Below, in pieces: positions 31,620 through 43,599 of a DNA stretch of 64,000 nt. Below the pieces are notes generated by a model. The model was given only the letters and a program-made list of their open reading frames with translations. It made no database searches and was not told the DNA's origin. The DNA is from Halichoerus grypus (taxonomy: Eukaryota; Chordata; Mammalia; Carnivora; Phocidae). A program made the translations under genes and the position numbers. The number at the start of each line of letters is the position of its first letter. Position 1 is the first letter of the stretch. Location: positions 87,772,754-87,836,753 of the forward strand of contig NC_135721.1 of the NCBI RefSeq assembly GCF_964656455.1. Direction: 5' to 3'.

Positions 31620-33544
31620 CTCCTTGGTGACCAGCCCTGAAACACTTAGTGGTCACTTTAAAAAAATAAGGGAGTGCTAAGCCACAGTTTTTGGCTGAAT
31701 AGATGTGCAAACCATATAAATGACTTGGCAACCATTTTTCAATGTCATTTGCCTTATGCCTCAGAAATGGCTCCATAATTTTAAAGCCAGACACTTCATA
31801 CATATGTTCTAAAGCTGGGTTCTCCTGGAGTTATTTGTTCTACAGTCATTGGCTGATCGGAGGGGAGCTTAACTTCCAACTCATCACCATTATGTGCTAT
31901 AGAGGCTTTATTTATATCTTCTTAACTGGATTCTCAGGAAGCAGAGAATCTTATTATACCACAATGTTTTAGAAAATAGCAAGGAAATTTATAAGCAGTT
32001 TAGATATACTCCTAATATTTTACCTCAATGGCCTACTGGGTCTAGGATTTAAGGTAACTTAATAGTTACTAAAACAATAAGCACAAAATGTTGAGCTGAC
32101 ATTCAGATGAGCCCTCTGTCCTCTTTTTCATATTTTATTAAGCACAATAACTCCACAGAAATCAACAAGCCAGAAAAGATAAAAGGTATCCCCTATGTGC
32201 TCTGAATTATTTATAACATCCAAAGAAATACAACGCTGCATCATAATACTCTAAGTCAACCAAATTCCCACTAAGCATCTAGCTTCTGATATTTCACGTG
32301 CAATACACGTCCCATCAACAACATCCCACCATAGCATTTTCACAACAGACCAGAGTTGATGTAGTAGAAATGTTTTCGTTCATTCATTTCAGGCAATTCT
32401 TCAGTGCTGAACTGTGGTCAGCTCAGGATAGGCAGTGTGACAAATTAAGATGTGCCTTAGGTCCAAAGCTTGCCTTCAGGGAGGGTATAGTGTATGAGAG
32501 AGAAATGTACAGCAATTATCACCCTCCGAAGTGGAATCTAGGGAGCTCTATATGAATTATATACATAATAGGAGCTATTAGAGCTCACAGATGGAAGAGA
32601 TAAAATAAGAATGGTCAAAATGGCAAAGATATAAAACATTTGCACAAAAAACCATTCCTTCACCATTGTGCAAAAATAGCCCAGCTGTATTTAAATATGC
32701 AACTCTTTGGTGTCCACAATTTCCCGTTCCTGTGTTTAGACTAGGAGGAGGAAAGAAAAGCTATTTAAAGTCCTTCACGTGCAATTCTGACCCATCAGAT
32801 ATACTTCCCCCATCCAAGTTAGTGCTGGGCTTCATATCCCTTGAGGACGTTGAAAAAGGCAAATAACCCACTGAGCACAGAGTATGGATGGCTGGGCCCA
32901 TGGGCAGCACAGCTTTGGTAAGAGCTTCTGTCTACCTGCCAGAGTCTCTCCCTCTGAGACACAATCAGTAACCCAGGAAGGGGTGGTGGGTAACCACACG
33001 GGGCTCTCATCCAACCAACCACTCAACCAACCAAATGTGGAAAAGGGAACATAGTCTGGCAGCTGTGGTCCATCCTGCTTGCATAAAACTAGTGTGACTG
33101 AGCAGCAAGGTTGCATTACCTATATGTGGCGCTCAAACTCATGGGATAAACATTCACTGTGGTGAGTGTTTACTAGCTACAAACTAGCCCTTCTGCTCTC
33201 GCTCTTGTTTTGGGGGACACTTTTTCAGAGGCATCGCAATAACCAGACAGACCGCTGGCTGCTATTTTTACATGGCTCTGCACGAGCTATGGTCCCCGAT
33301 AAGAGATGTGAACACGCATTCTTCCTTATTGGAAAGGATGCCACCCCAAACAAGGCTGGGCTCACTCCTTTGTGACCCCACAACACTGCTTTACTAACAA
33401 CTCCTCAGGCAGGAGTTACTAATGCTGCTGAAAGGTAGTATAAGGAGAGAGTCACGTGAGTCCCATACAGCTGCCATTTCTAGTATGGAGGACACAAAAT
33501 GGGATCTGTGCCTGTGTATGCCCGAAAGGGAATATCCCACTAAG
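31620..33544. other. Mostly unique DNA
   Basis: 32375-32540 (TTCGTTCATTCATTTCAGGC, CTTGCCTTCAGGGAGGGTAT) may be a diverged L2/MIR-class repeat. Otherwise no recognised element or exon; the minus frames at 32819-33116 overlap and have no domain. Confidence 0.45.
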
Positions 33545-34354
33545 AAGAGTATCAAAAAGACAAAAAATAACAACTGTCAATAAGGATGTGGAGAAAAGGG
33601 AACCCTCATGTACTGTTGGTGGGAATGTAAATTGGTACAGCCGCTGTGGAAAACAGTATGGGGTTTCCTCAAAAAATTAAAAATAGAAGTAAAAATAGAA
33701 ATACTATATGATCCAGTAATTCTACTACTGGGTATTTGCCCAAAGAAAACAAAAATATTAATTCAAAAAGATATATGCAACCCTATGTTTACTGCAGCAC
33801 TATTTATAATAGCCAAGATATGGAAGCAACCAAGTATCCATTGACAGATGAATGGATAAAGAAGATGTGGTGTATATATATACAATGGAATATTGCTTTG
33901 CCATAAAAAGAATGAGATCTGGCCATTTGTGACAACATGGATGGAGATAGAGGGTATTACGCTAAGTGGAATTAAGTCAGACAAAACTGAGTGCCGTATT
34001 TCACTTATATGTGGAATCTAAAAAACAAAACAAACAAAAACCAAGCAGAATCATAAATACAGAGAACAAACTAGTGGTTGCCAGAGGGGAGGGTAAGAGG
34101 GGAATGGGTGAAAAAGGTGAAGGGGTTTAAGAGGTACAAACTTCCAGTTCTAAAATAAATAAGTCACAGAGATGAAAAGTAAGATAGGGAATATAGTCCA
34201 TAATATTGTAATAACGCTGTATGGTGACAGATGGTAACTACACTTATCCTGGTGAACACTGAGTAATGCATAGAATTGTCCAATCACTATGTTGTACACC
34301 CCAAACTAATATAACATTGTATGTCAACTCTACTTCAATAATAATAAAAAAAAA
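33545..34354 (+). mobile_element. 5'-truncated carnivore L1 3' end
   Basis: Plus-strand L1 from late ORF2 (AATAAGGATGTGGAGAAAAG, TGTTGGTGGGAATGTAAATT) through a long 3' UTR (ACTAGTGGTTGCCAGAGGGG, GGTGACAGATGGTAACTACA, CTATGTTGTACACCCCAAAC) to ATTGTATGTCAACTCTACTT, CAATAATAATAAAAAAAA. This 3' end is typical of carnivore L1 and is better preserved than the other L1 fragments here, so it is among the younger L1 insertions. Confidence 0.93.
33560..33935 (+). pseudogene. L1 ORF2 C-terminal remnant
   Basis: The frame at 33608-33844 reads [20 protein letters not shown] near its start and then [36 protein letters not shown], the conserved tail of the L1 ORF2 protein (reverse transcriptase polyprotein, which copies L1 RNA at the target site). 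The reading frame shifts before and after, so only fragments survive; the endonuclease and reverse transcriptase domains are absent because the element is 5'-truncated. Not a functional gene. Confidence 0.9.
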
Positions 34355-35880
34355 GAGCCGAGCACTGTCTGTCCCTTTCTCCATAGATCTTCCAGCCAAA
34401 CTGACTCTAGAAACCAGACCCTACACACCTTTAAAAAAAAAAAAAAGGAGTGGAGGGTATGTCGACCTGATGGAAAAAATATGCCTATGGGAAATGTAAA
34501 AAATCAGAGCAAAAGGGGACCTGGAAACTTCCTCTTCTCATTTACCAAGGATCCAAGAAGGTTATAATAAGGGAAGCCTTGGGACAGTAGTTGCTGGGGG
34601 GAAATCTACATGACCACGGCCCCTCCACCACCAGGTGCCCCACACGGCCACCGCCCCGTGGACAGCACTGCCTGGCGTGGCCCTGGCTTTCTGGCCGGCC
34701 TCCCTCAATGCCGGCTCATGGTTAGTGCCAGTTCCGGATTTAAAGTCCAAATTAAAGTAAGAGGCACTGAAAGCTCCCAACTTGGCTTTTCAGACAAAAG
34801 CAAAAATTTAAAAGCAGCCCCATTAACATCAGTAAAACCAGCTGTTTATGATTTAGAGGCAAATATAACTCCAAAAACATTAGCAAAAATGCCAAAACAA
34901 ACGACAGCCATATCTACTAAGATGACTGAACTTAATGCATGAAAGCCAGATCCCTTGTTTATGGTCTGTCTGAGGAGCAAGTCTTGGGCGACAAAAGCAC
35001 CGTGTGTTTGTGCGCAAGCATCTACTTGGCAGCAGCTCTGACTCTGGCCGTCCTTGGTTGGTATGTGTTCTTCTAATCTGTTCCTTTTACCCATCTGATG
35101 GGCTGTGGCAATGCCAGCATTATGGGCTCCTTATCATGGATTCTTTATCTACATTCTGTTTTCAAAAATCCCTTGTCAATCTTAACGTTGCGATAACGTA
35201 TTTTTTGACAGCAAACATTTTAAGTACTATATATATATCTACATGCACATGTATATGTACGTGTAAAGACACACACATATCCTTTCTTCTTCTCTTAACA
35301 TATGTGTCGTGCAGGACAAATCCCTCAACACAAAAAATGTGTGGCAATTACGGCAGATACCTTCCCCAGTCTATTGGGGCTGGGTGGTCATGGGGCACTG
35401 CAGAGAGGAAATCTGTTTACACTCCTCCTTCTTGATAACGGATCAAGGGCCAGTTCAGAAAACTTGTCCCAAAGCTTTGAAATATGTGTGAAAATGCCCA
35501 GCGCTTGCCAAGAGCTGCAAAATGAAAACAAGGGAGAATGCAAGTAAGCAGGACAAGCTATTCTAGCCAGTAGGACCTGATTCAAAACCTCTAGAAGAGG
35601 CCCTCAAATGTGTGGTGCAACCTCACAGTTCTCAGACGTGTGTCTCCAGCCGGGCCTGTCTCCTGGGTTCCAGACTCCTGTGTCTACCTGTGCCCTCCAC
35701 CTCGCTGCTGGGCTGACATGGCACTCCTGAGTTCACAGGTCCAAACTGGAACCTGTGATCTTCCTGCCGAAAGCTGCTCATCCCCTTCCTTGCCTTTCTT
35801 ATTTCAGGAAAGGACACCTCCATTCTCCCCCTTGTCCCCCCTACATCCCACCATTATGCTCCGTCAGTTCTAGCTTCCAA
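34355..35880. other. Unique DNA with an unidentified 110-aa frame
   Basis: The plus-strand frame at 34610-34942 begins Pro-rich and turns Lys/Thr/Ser-rich (FKVQIKVRGTESSQLGF, then DLEANITPKTLAKMPK). I recognise no family and see no splice or promoter context. A minus frame opposite part of it starts at 34846. 35226-35280 is TA/TG-rich. An A-run follows L1 at 34432-34445. Confidence 0.45.
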
Positions 35881-36084
35881 ATCTACCTTGAATCCACCCT
35901 CACCTCCCATCCGCCTGGGATGGGAAGTGGCCTCCCTGATCCCAGTGGCCTCCTTGATTCGGCTCTCGCCTCTTCCTTCAGTGCTCTCAAGGGCAGCCAC
36001 AGTAATATTTTTTAAATGCCAATCAGATCAGGCCACTTGTGAGCTCAGAGCCCTTCCGTGTACTGCTCTGATTCCAAGGGTGGA
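35881..36084 (+). mobile_element. Possible ancient LINE-like repeat, left part
   Basis: AATGCCAATCAGATCAGGCC, GCCTCCTTGATTCGGCTC and GCAGCCACAGTAATATTTTT resemble a common old mammalian repeat whose continuation (TTGTCTTCCCATTACACTGA, CTTTCCTTGAGTCCTTGATT) appears at about 37118-37290, after the L1ME insert. Family unsure. Confidence 0.45.
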
Positions 36085-37117
36085 GCAGGAAAAGGACAGG
36101 ATAAGCCTGGACCATCTTATTGTGCTAGAAGGTAACATGTGCTCAGAGAATAATGGGGACATGTCAAAAACCAGCTCAAAGGGGCTCTTGCTGATCAAGT
36201 CTGGGGCAGTCTGAGTGCCAAAAATGTAATTATAACCCATGGAATAAATCAGGAATCCATGAACTCAAACTGACAAAGGAATACATGAATGAATGAATGA
36301 ATGAATGAATGAGGGAGAAGGAAAGCTCCTCCTTCAAGTAGGTTGCCAACTAATACATGTATAAGGGATGAAGGAATTCCAAGCTTGGCATTTGGCTACC
36401 ACCATAGTAATGACTGTTTTAAGCAAGAAGCATCTAGTGAGTGAGCATCTACTCGTGAGTGAATGCTTGATGAGAAACAATGTATCTATCTAGCCTCAAG
36501 GTATCTTTTAATACTTATTAAGAGGAAAAAACGGTTCAGTGGAGAAAGCTGGCAACGCTGCCTTAATCAAGTGATCAAAGTCAACATCATTAGTAATGGG
36601 ACTCGTCAACAGCATGGTCTTGATATGTTACATCACAGTGTATCCCTGCCAAAACTACACAATCTGAATCTAATCATTAGCACGTATGAGACAAACCCAA
36701 ACGGAGGGTCATTCTATAAAGTAAAAGGCATATGATCTTCCACAATGTCTAAGTCATGAAAAAGGAGTAACTGTCCCGGGTGGGAAAGACCACTGGACTC
36801 TAGACCCTCCAGGGACATTAGAGGGTCAAACTGCAACAGTTTAATGGGCTCTGAGGATTAGAAGGAAAACCTGCACCAAGGTTAATGGCCTTATTCAGAT
36901 GACTGTACTAGGGATATATAGGAAAGTGTCCTTCAGCACACATCAGCAACTTATCTTCAAATGCTTTAGCAAAAAAATAGTAATATGGATATAAATACAG
37001 AGTGTGACGAGGCAAGTGTGATAAAATATGAACAGGAATTCTTAGTGAAAGCTAGCTGTACTGTTCTTGCAACTTTTCTCTAAGTTTGAAATGATTCAGA
37101 ATAAAAAGGTTAAACAA
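36085..37117 (+). mobile_element. L1ME/L1MD-like 3' UTR, reaching the true 3' end
   Basis: Plus-strand: AACCCATGGAATAAATCAGG, a TGAA run, AGGTTGCCAACTAATACATG, AAGTGATCAAAGTCAACATC, ATTAGTAATGGGACTCGTC, GTACTGTTCTTGCAACTTTT, ending GATTCAGAATAAAAAGGTTA + A-rich. This is the same 3' UTR type as 1630-2085. It separates the two halves of an older repeat, so it inserted later. Confidence 0.8.
36285..36312. repeat. (TGAA)n microsatellite
   Basis: About seven units of TGAA/GAAT within the L1ME 3' UTR, where the consensus already has a short run of this unit. Confidence 0.9.
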
Positions 37118-37854
37118 ACACACCTTCGTTGTCTTCCCATTACACTGAGGACAAACGCAAAAAAAAAGCGACGTCAGGCCCCTGGTGACCTGGTCCCAGT
37201 GTAACTCAATTATTTTACCCCAACATCTTCTTTCCTTGAGTCCTTGATTTTGCCAACCTTATTTCATTTTTCTGAACATGTTACCATGCAGGAAAACTAC
37301 CCACGGAGGTGAAGGGGTTGCTCTATTCAAATCCACAGGCACAGGATGACGTGAGTGCAGTGACATGGAAAATAATGACCCGTAATGACTTAAAACAAGT
37401 GATGTCGGTAATTAGGACAACTTTCATAGTACCAAGAAGGTGATTAAAAAAAAAGTTAAATAAGTACTAATTAATTTCACATAATAGTCACCCTGGGACC
37501 TTCCATGAGATCTGCTGTTAATGATGTCTTTTTCTGTGATTAATTTTTATGCGCAGTCCTGGGGGCTCCCCACCACCTTCTCCTAAACTGCTCCTTGATC
37601 AGCACACCTGACTCTTCCAGCCTCCCTCCAGCCTCAGTCCAGCCTTCTCTGTAGAGAAAGGGGAAACGCAGAGAACCGGAAATAGATACCCACACAGCAA
37701 AACTTTGGTTTGACAGCGCTTGCATTGCGTAGAGAGGAAATTAAAGGAATTAATACAAGCAAGAGAGCATTTGAGAAGTAGTGTGTTTTTCTCTGCACTT
37801 TTTAAAGGTACAAAGCAGAGGACAAAAGGGAGAAAGACCATGTTCAGTAAAGAG

Positions 37855-38000
37855 AAGATCCAAGTTCAAGTCTAACCACTACTACCACTTAACAGCCTGG
37901 CAGAGCATGTTCTTTCTCTAGGTCTCACTTTCCCTCAGTCACAGTTTTTAAATGTGGACAGCACCCTGAGCCCAGGAAGGCAGAGGCTGAGTCAGAGGAC
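37855..38000 (+). mobile_element. MIR fragment
   Basis: AGATCCAAGTTCAAGTCTAA, CCACTACTACCACTTAACAG, TTCTCTAGGTCTCACTTTCC, CTCAGTCACAGTTTTTAAAT: plus-strand MIR order, diverged. Confidence 0.6.
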
Positions 38001-39078
38001 CTGTGGCTTTTATGATGACAAGTACTGTCAGTTGTAGCAAAGGCCTCCATAGGAAGCAAGTGGAGGTGACTTAACCCCCCTCTTTTCTAGGCCCATCATG
38101 CCAACATACTAGTTAACACTGAACGAGTCACATGTTCTTAACATGGCATCATTTCCTCCTCTGAGGACCAACTTTTTCTTCCAGATTCCTAAAGAACGTT
38201 TCAGAACCGGCTTTCCAGCTCCCCTGTGACAGATAACAGCTAAGTACATTGCATGAGGGCAACATGCTTGTGCTGCAGTGCAGGGAGGAAGGCAGCTAGA
38301 GTTCTCCAAAAAAAAGATGTAGAGCCCTCAAGAAAAAGATATTATAGATGAGAAAATATGCATGAGTGGTTGTATCAGTGGCACAAAGTAAAGTAATCTG
38401 GAAACACCAAAGGAAAACCAAATTGCAGAGCGAAGCGCGGTGACGTAGCAGACAGCAGGTGGCCTCCCACCCGGGCACTCAAGGACGCACGATCACATCT
38501 ATTTGGCCAGATTCCACTGGGGAGGCAGTGGGCTCTCAATATTAGAACCCTCCCTGACCCGAAAGCCCAGGGACTTGCGCCTGCAGTTTACCAACTTTTC
38601 GCCGTGGCCTGCTCTGGCCTGTCCCACCTTGACAAGCATGGAGCCAGGCAGGAAGCCCAGCGGCCACATCCAAGGGCCACTGTCACACCGAGTGATGGCC
38701 CACAGGCTGCCTCTCCCATTAGTCGGTTCTCCGGTGAGCAGAAGCTCAAGGGGATTTCAGGGAATGACCCCGTCCTTCCTACCCCAGGTCATCCCAATCC
38801 CAGCAACAATGCACCCCCACCACTCTCCAACACTGTCTCTGTTCAGCCCCCAGGCACCTCCTTACTGCCCACTTTGAAATTTTTAATGACTTATAACTAG
38901 ACCAAAAAGGGGAGGGTGCAATCATCCGACTGCCGGGCAGAAGGTCTCCCTCTCCTTATGGCTCAGTCCTCCCCTGACCACACGGAGACTTACTTTCGAT
39001 TCATATTAATTACGATTCTGAACCTCCCTCCCCACACACATATATACACGTTTTCTCTTTGTGGCTTCTGATTTTCTA

Positions 39079-39091
39079 GTTGTTGAGCAAC
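39079..39091. promoter_or_regulatory. X-box-like palindrome (possible RFX site)
   Basis: GTTGTTGAGCAAC fits the general RFX X-box form RYYNYY-N-RRNRAC. It is an isolated match in unique DNA with no promoter identified, so function is speculative. Confidence 0.3.
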
Positions 39092-39884
39092 GAGGAACCA
39101 CACAGAGTTGCACTCAGAACATGCTAAGTGGTTTGAATTCTGCTGAGCGTTATTATGTTCAATTTTTTCCCCTTAAAAATATGGAATTTTCAAAAGTCAG
39201 TTTCAGATGGTCTTGAAGGAGGAGAAAGGGGAAATATTTTCCTTCTCTTTTTCTCCTACACCTCAAGTTTTCACTAATTTAGTTCTGTTGAGGGCAGACA
39301 GCGTTGGGAGCTTTTGCTCACGAAAGTGGGCAACAGCTTAATGAAACTGTTCTCATCACCCAACCAAATGAACTAATTTACAGTCTTGCCTGATTTTTAC
39401 TGGCTATTTACATGTCCCGGGGAGACTTACCTGAAGTCTAATGCCTGTCCTAGAGAGAACATTCTTGAGGAGCCAGACAGGGCTGGATCCATTTTTTTGT
39501 TTTCTTTTGGTTTGGTTTTGGATGTATTTCTCTCAATATGTCAATTGCAGGAAAAGCTCCTTAATTTTGCCTGATTAAGTAGGGATCTTAGCTCTAATCC
39601 AGCTAACCAAAATGTATTACCGGAAGACATAATAACTAAAACATGTCTGGAGAGAGGAGGGTGATTTAAACAGGGGTTTTCAGAGAAGCCCTTCAAGAGG
39701 GGAGCCGCGCGGGCCCCTGTCAGCGTCCTCACCTTCTCCATTCCAGCTGAACTATCCTGAGACTCTCTGTACGAGGCATTGTGCTCTTCCTGCAAGAGTT
39801 TCGGGGAAAAGTGTTTTAGAACCACTGACGCACCAGACGTGCAGGCAAGCGGAAGCTGGTTTGGGGAACGTCCTGGCTGGCTCA

Positions 39885-39980
39885 CTGCTGCATTCCCAGA
39901 GCCCATCCCAGGGCACAGCACATAGCAGAGGCTGTAACCACCAGCTGAACGAAGGGATGGAAGGACGGATAGATGGGTGG
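39885..39980 (+). mobile_element. L2 3'-end fragment
   Basis: GCATTCCCAGAGCCCATCCC, GGGCACAGCACATAGCAGAG, TGAACGAAGGGATGGAAGGA: L2-type terminal pattern (tatccccagcacctggcacatagtagg...gaatgaatgaa), diverged. Confidence 0.6.
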
Positions 39981-40142
39981 AGGCAAGAGTGACACCTCTA
40001 AGTGGGCAGAGAGCTCCCATTTTGATTAAGGTCTGAAATGTTTTCTCACATCTGGGTTGCAGACTAAATGCTTGGTGAGTCAACAAGGGGATACAAAAAT
40101 AATTTGTAAGAGCTAAAACAAAGTAACTCAGAATGCTGGTGG

Positions 40143-40366
40143 GTTTTGTGTTTTTAAGATTTATTTATTCATTTAAAGATTTTATTTATTTGAGAGAGAG
40201 AGAGAGAGAGAACGACAGAGATGGCAAGACAGAGCACAAGCCGGGAGGAGAGGGAGAAGCAGGCTCCCCGCTGAGCAGGGAGCCCGACGCGGGGCTCGAT
40301 CCCAGGACCCTGGGATCATGACCTGAGCCAAAAGCAGACGCTTAACCGACTGAGCCACCCAGGAAC
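40143..40366 (-). mobile_element. SINEC, nested
   Basis: Minus-strand SINE from AAGATTTTATTTATTTGAGA (with a GAGA run) through GCCCGACGCGGGGCTCGATC to GCCACCCAGGAACC. It sits in the A-tail side of the SINE that follows; together they share one outer target-site duplication CAGAATGCTGGTGG at 40129-40142 and 40588-40601. Confidence 0.93.
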
Positions 40367-40367
40367 C

Positions 40368-40587
40368 ACTATTTATTTATTTTGATGGAGAGAGGAGAGA
40401 GAGCATGCGTGCACAGGTGGAGGGAGGGGCAGAGGGAGAGCATCTCAAGTAGACTTCCCGTTGAACACGGAACCCCACAGAACCCCACACGGGGCTCCAC
40501 GCGGGGCCTGATCTCCTGACCATTAAGATCATGACCTGATTCAAAACCAAGAGCTGACGCTTAATGGACTGAGCCACGCTGGTGCAG
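40368..40587 (-). mobile_element. SINEC, older host copy
   Basis: Minus-strand older-type SINE: GAGAGCATCTCAAGTAGACT, TAAGATCATGACCTGATTC, CAAAACCAAGAGCTGACGCT, head complement GAGCCACGCTGGTGC. It is more diverged than the SINE inserted next to it. CAGAACCCCACA shows a small internal duplication near 40470-40490. Confidence 0.9.
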
Positions 40588-40601
40588 CAGAATGCTGGTG
40601 G

Positions 40602-40987
40602 TTTTAATGAAGACTTGAAAACCTTCACTGATGGGATCCAAGAATGAGATTCTGTGCATAAACTGTGACATCCGTCAGTCACTGTTATCCCCCTGAATCT
40701 GATGTGGTTCTAGCTTGGTGAGTCTGGGCCACGGTCTAGGTCTTGCTTGGTAAGACAGACTGGGCCCTTCTAGACAGACTAGATTTCTGTCTTAAAATTA
40801 TGAAGGGCAAATAATGACCTACTCACTGAAGTCCCTCAACATTCAAACAGGGAACACACACTGAAGTTTCAGGAGACCGATTCAAGGAAAATGAAAGTAC
40901 ATGACCCATTGGTGAATAAACTTAAGGATTAACTGGTATTTTACTACTTGAACACCTACAAGATAGAAATATAAACCCAGCCTACAA
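40602..40987. other. Unique DNA, nothing recognised
   Basis: No repeat or open frame of note. Confidence 0.5.
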
Positions 40988-41292
40988 CAGTGCCATCAAG
41001 AGAAATAAAATGCGAGCCACATACGTAGTTTTAAATGTCTAGAAGCCACATTAAGAAAAATAAAATGATAAAGGTAATTTTGACAATATAGGTCATTGAA
41101 CCTGACATATACAAAATATCATCATTTCAACATGTAATAAATTTTAAAAAATTATTCACAGGATAATTCACATTCTTTTTTCCCCATTAAATCTTGAAAT
41201 CCAGTCATAGCACATGTCAGTTGGGACTCACCCCATTTCAGGTGCTCAATAGCCACGGTGGTCAAGGGCCACACCCTGTCGGCATGAGTCTG
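40988..41292. mobile_element. hAT-like non-autonomous DNA transposon
   Basis: CAGTGCCATCAAGAGAAATA, AAATGCGAGCCACATACGTA, GTCTAGAAGCCACATTAAG, ATCATTTCAACATGTAATAA, CAGGTGCTCAATAGCCACG, GTGGTCAAGGGCCACACC. The order matches an old mammalian MER-type element whose ends read CAGTGCTGTCCAATAGAA and its complement. Terminal repeats are eroded. Confidence 0.7.
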
Positions 41293-43285
41293 GAAGGACT
41301 GACGAGTGCACATCCTCACAATGAGCATCATCATGGAAGCAGCAGGTCTGGAGTGCCCCTCTTTGTGGACTTCAGTTAATCCAGCTGACTCTTATTTCCT
41401 TTGGGTTCCTGTCACAGTGTTTTAGTAGGGCTGTCTCTCATAGTACCTGTCACCTGACTCCCAGCATGAGCATGTGACCCTGGCCTTCCAAATATAACTT
41501 CCGCCACTGCAGTAGCCCAAGAGGAGAGCATGTGACCAACCAAGGCCAACCCGAATCCTGTCCAACGCTTTCTCTTTGCCCTCCGGGTGCTAGGGTGTGA
41601 TGTGGGGGGTTCTTCCTGTCCCAGGGAGAGCCTATCTCAGGATGGGGCCATGAAGCAGCCAAGGACAACCCTAGTCCCAAGCCCTGAGGCCCCGGTGTGG
41701 ATCTCTCCTCCGTGGATTCTGCACCTGCTCTCTAGCCTCCCAGCACGTTCTCTCATTTGCTCAGGCTAATTTGAGTTGTGTTTCAGCCACTCCTGTTAGA
41801 CAGGGTCATGATTTGGGCCGAGCCCCACGCCTGGCCCATTGCCACAATCTCCTACCACATGCCCCCGGGCTGTCTCCAAGACAGCATACCGGGCCACAGA
41901 GGGCCCACTGGCCACCCTCAGAAGGTAGGCCTTACAGCTTTTCCAGCTCTTCAGTGCTGGGTTAGCTTCCCTGGTCACCACTTGCCTTTCAGATCTTCAC
42001 CCTCACACCTCCATCCAGTGGACAGAAGTGTGCCAGAAAGGTGAGCTGGTTCCCCTCTGTCCTCCCCACGTGTCTACTGTCTTAGTTCATTTCCCCTTCC
42101 ACATATCCTGCCTTGACAAGCAGAATGGTACCACAAGTTTGTCTTGGCACTACAGGTCTCCCTGGCCTCCTCCTGAAATGTATGAAAGACCTATTCGGAA
42201 GCACTGACCTTCTAGAAGCAACCGAGCACAAAAGGACACTGTTCTAGGCCTGAGGTTATAAGCACAAAGATGACAATCACGTCCTCTGCATATGCGTGGG
42301 ATCTGCACGGATATTCCCAGCACGACAGCACATGTGTTCACCCGGGGCACACCCACCTAGGACCCTGGTGAGTGACCCTCTGGAGGACTGTGTAAATAAA
42401 GCCCAACCAGTCTAGACCCCATCACAGAGGATGACTGACTGAGAGAATTCTGATAAATGTCAATTTAAATTTATGTCCTATGCTATTTTTTTTAAGAAAC
42501 AAATCAAAGATTCGTCATAAGTGAAGTACTTATCAATTCTGCCCGTAGCTTAGGTCTTGGTCTCGCCTCAGCAAGTCCCAGATAGATACGGAGAGCCTTC
42601 CCTTCAGGTGCCTGTGATCAATATATTCCCACGACAACAGTTTACTCACTGTAGTTCTGATGGATAGTCTTATGAAATCTGAAGGAGTCCCCTTGAAAGT
42701 CGACGGGGAAGTTGACAGGGCTTCTTTACCTCGAAGGAGTTTACAAGATAAGTAATTAAAATTCACAGCTCAAATTATTCTTGCTCCTCTCAGGAAGTTC
42801 AGCATGCTAATTAATGCTTCAGTGTGCTTAATGTTTTAAGCGATAGGGAAAAATAATGAGTGATATTCATATCGAGACATTAGTGGGTGATTTTTTCTTT
42901 TACCCACTGAACGCACTCCCTTGCCAGGGAACCAGTGCGAGCCCACCAGGCCTGACGCTTCTGGAGGGAGCAGGACCACAGAGGTTTGCTCTTCTCTTTT
43001 GCTCATTATCGTCCTTCAGCTGCGAAGAGTGGGGAGCCGTCAGGCAGGGAGCAGCCCCTCCCATGTCTCTGCAGCCACACCAGTGTGGGTGCCCTCCCCA
43101 ACTGTCCCATCACACTGTCCCTTCTTCCCTACTTCAGCAAGAGGACAGGTTTGTGGGTCTGAATGGGCCGCCCCAAGTCACCTAAAGTTGCAAACATCTG
43201 TCCAATTAGCCCTGCTCGAAGACTGGTGGGTAGAGTCCCTTGGGGAAAATTCTTGCCTCAAAATGGCCTGGTCATCATTCCCAGG
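41293..43285. other. Unique DNA with candidate conserved non-coding part
   Basis: About 2 kb without a recognised repeat. Open frames at 41771-42044 overlap in different frames and have no domain. 42430-42880 is AT-rich with TAATTA cores (GCATGCTAATTAATGC at 42802-42817) and looks like conserved non-coding DNA. Confidence 0.45.
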
Positions 43286-43289
43286 GTTT

Positions 43290-43425
43290 CCCAAAACTCT
43301 TACTTGCTGAGGAACCTAAGGCAAGTTATCCACCCTGCCCAAGCCTCAGTGCCTTATCTTCAAAATGGGAGCACAAAGCACACCCGTACCTACCTAGCCA
43401 GCACCCCGCAAGGTAACAGGGGACT
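43290..43425 (+). mobile_element. MIR fragment
   Basis: TTGCTGAGGAACCTAAGGCA, AGTTATCCACCCTGCCCAAG, CCTCAGTGCCTTATCTTCAA, AATGGGAGCACAAAGCACAC: plus-strand MIR order. Confidence 0.65.
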
Positions 43426-43599
43426 CCTGAGCCTCCTCCCCCAGAGCCTACCTGCAGCAGGATGGAAGACGGAAGACCACTTCTGAGCATGTTCCCACCT
43501 TCCCCTATATAAATTAGAATACTTAGTCATTCAAAAACCTGGAGGACCCAGAAAAGTAAAAAAAAAAAAAATTTTAAATAAAAACCTTTAAAATCTTCC

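Larger units (their letters stand above)
37118..40128. other. Mostly unique DNA with MIR and L2 traces
   Basis: First about 170 bp may continue the repeat at 35881. Holds MIR (37855-38000), L2 (39885-39980) and an X-box-like site (39079-39091). Open frames at 38503-38877 (124 aa, plus) and 39541-40086 (181 aa, minus) have no domain; the latter overlaps L2 sequence. Confidence 0.5.

Noticed and set aside
36285..36312. Regular direct repeats considered as a CRISPR array
   Set aside because: A simple TGAA microsatellite in a mammalian L1 3' UTR with no spacers; CRISPR is not expected in this genome.
39541..40086. 181-aa minus-strand open frame
   Set aside because: Crosses an L2 fragment and shows no recognisable domain.
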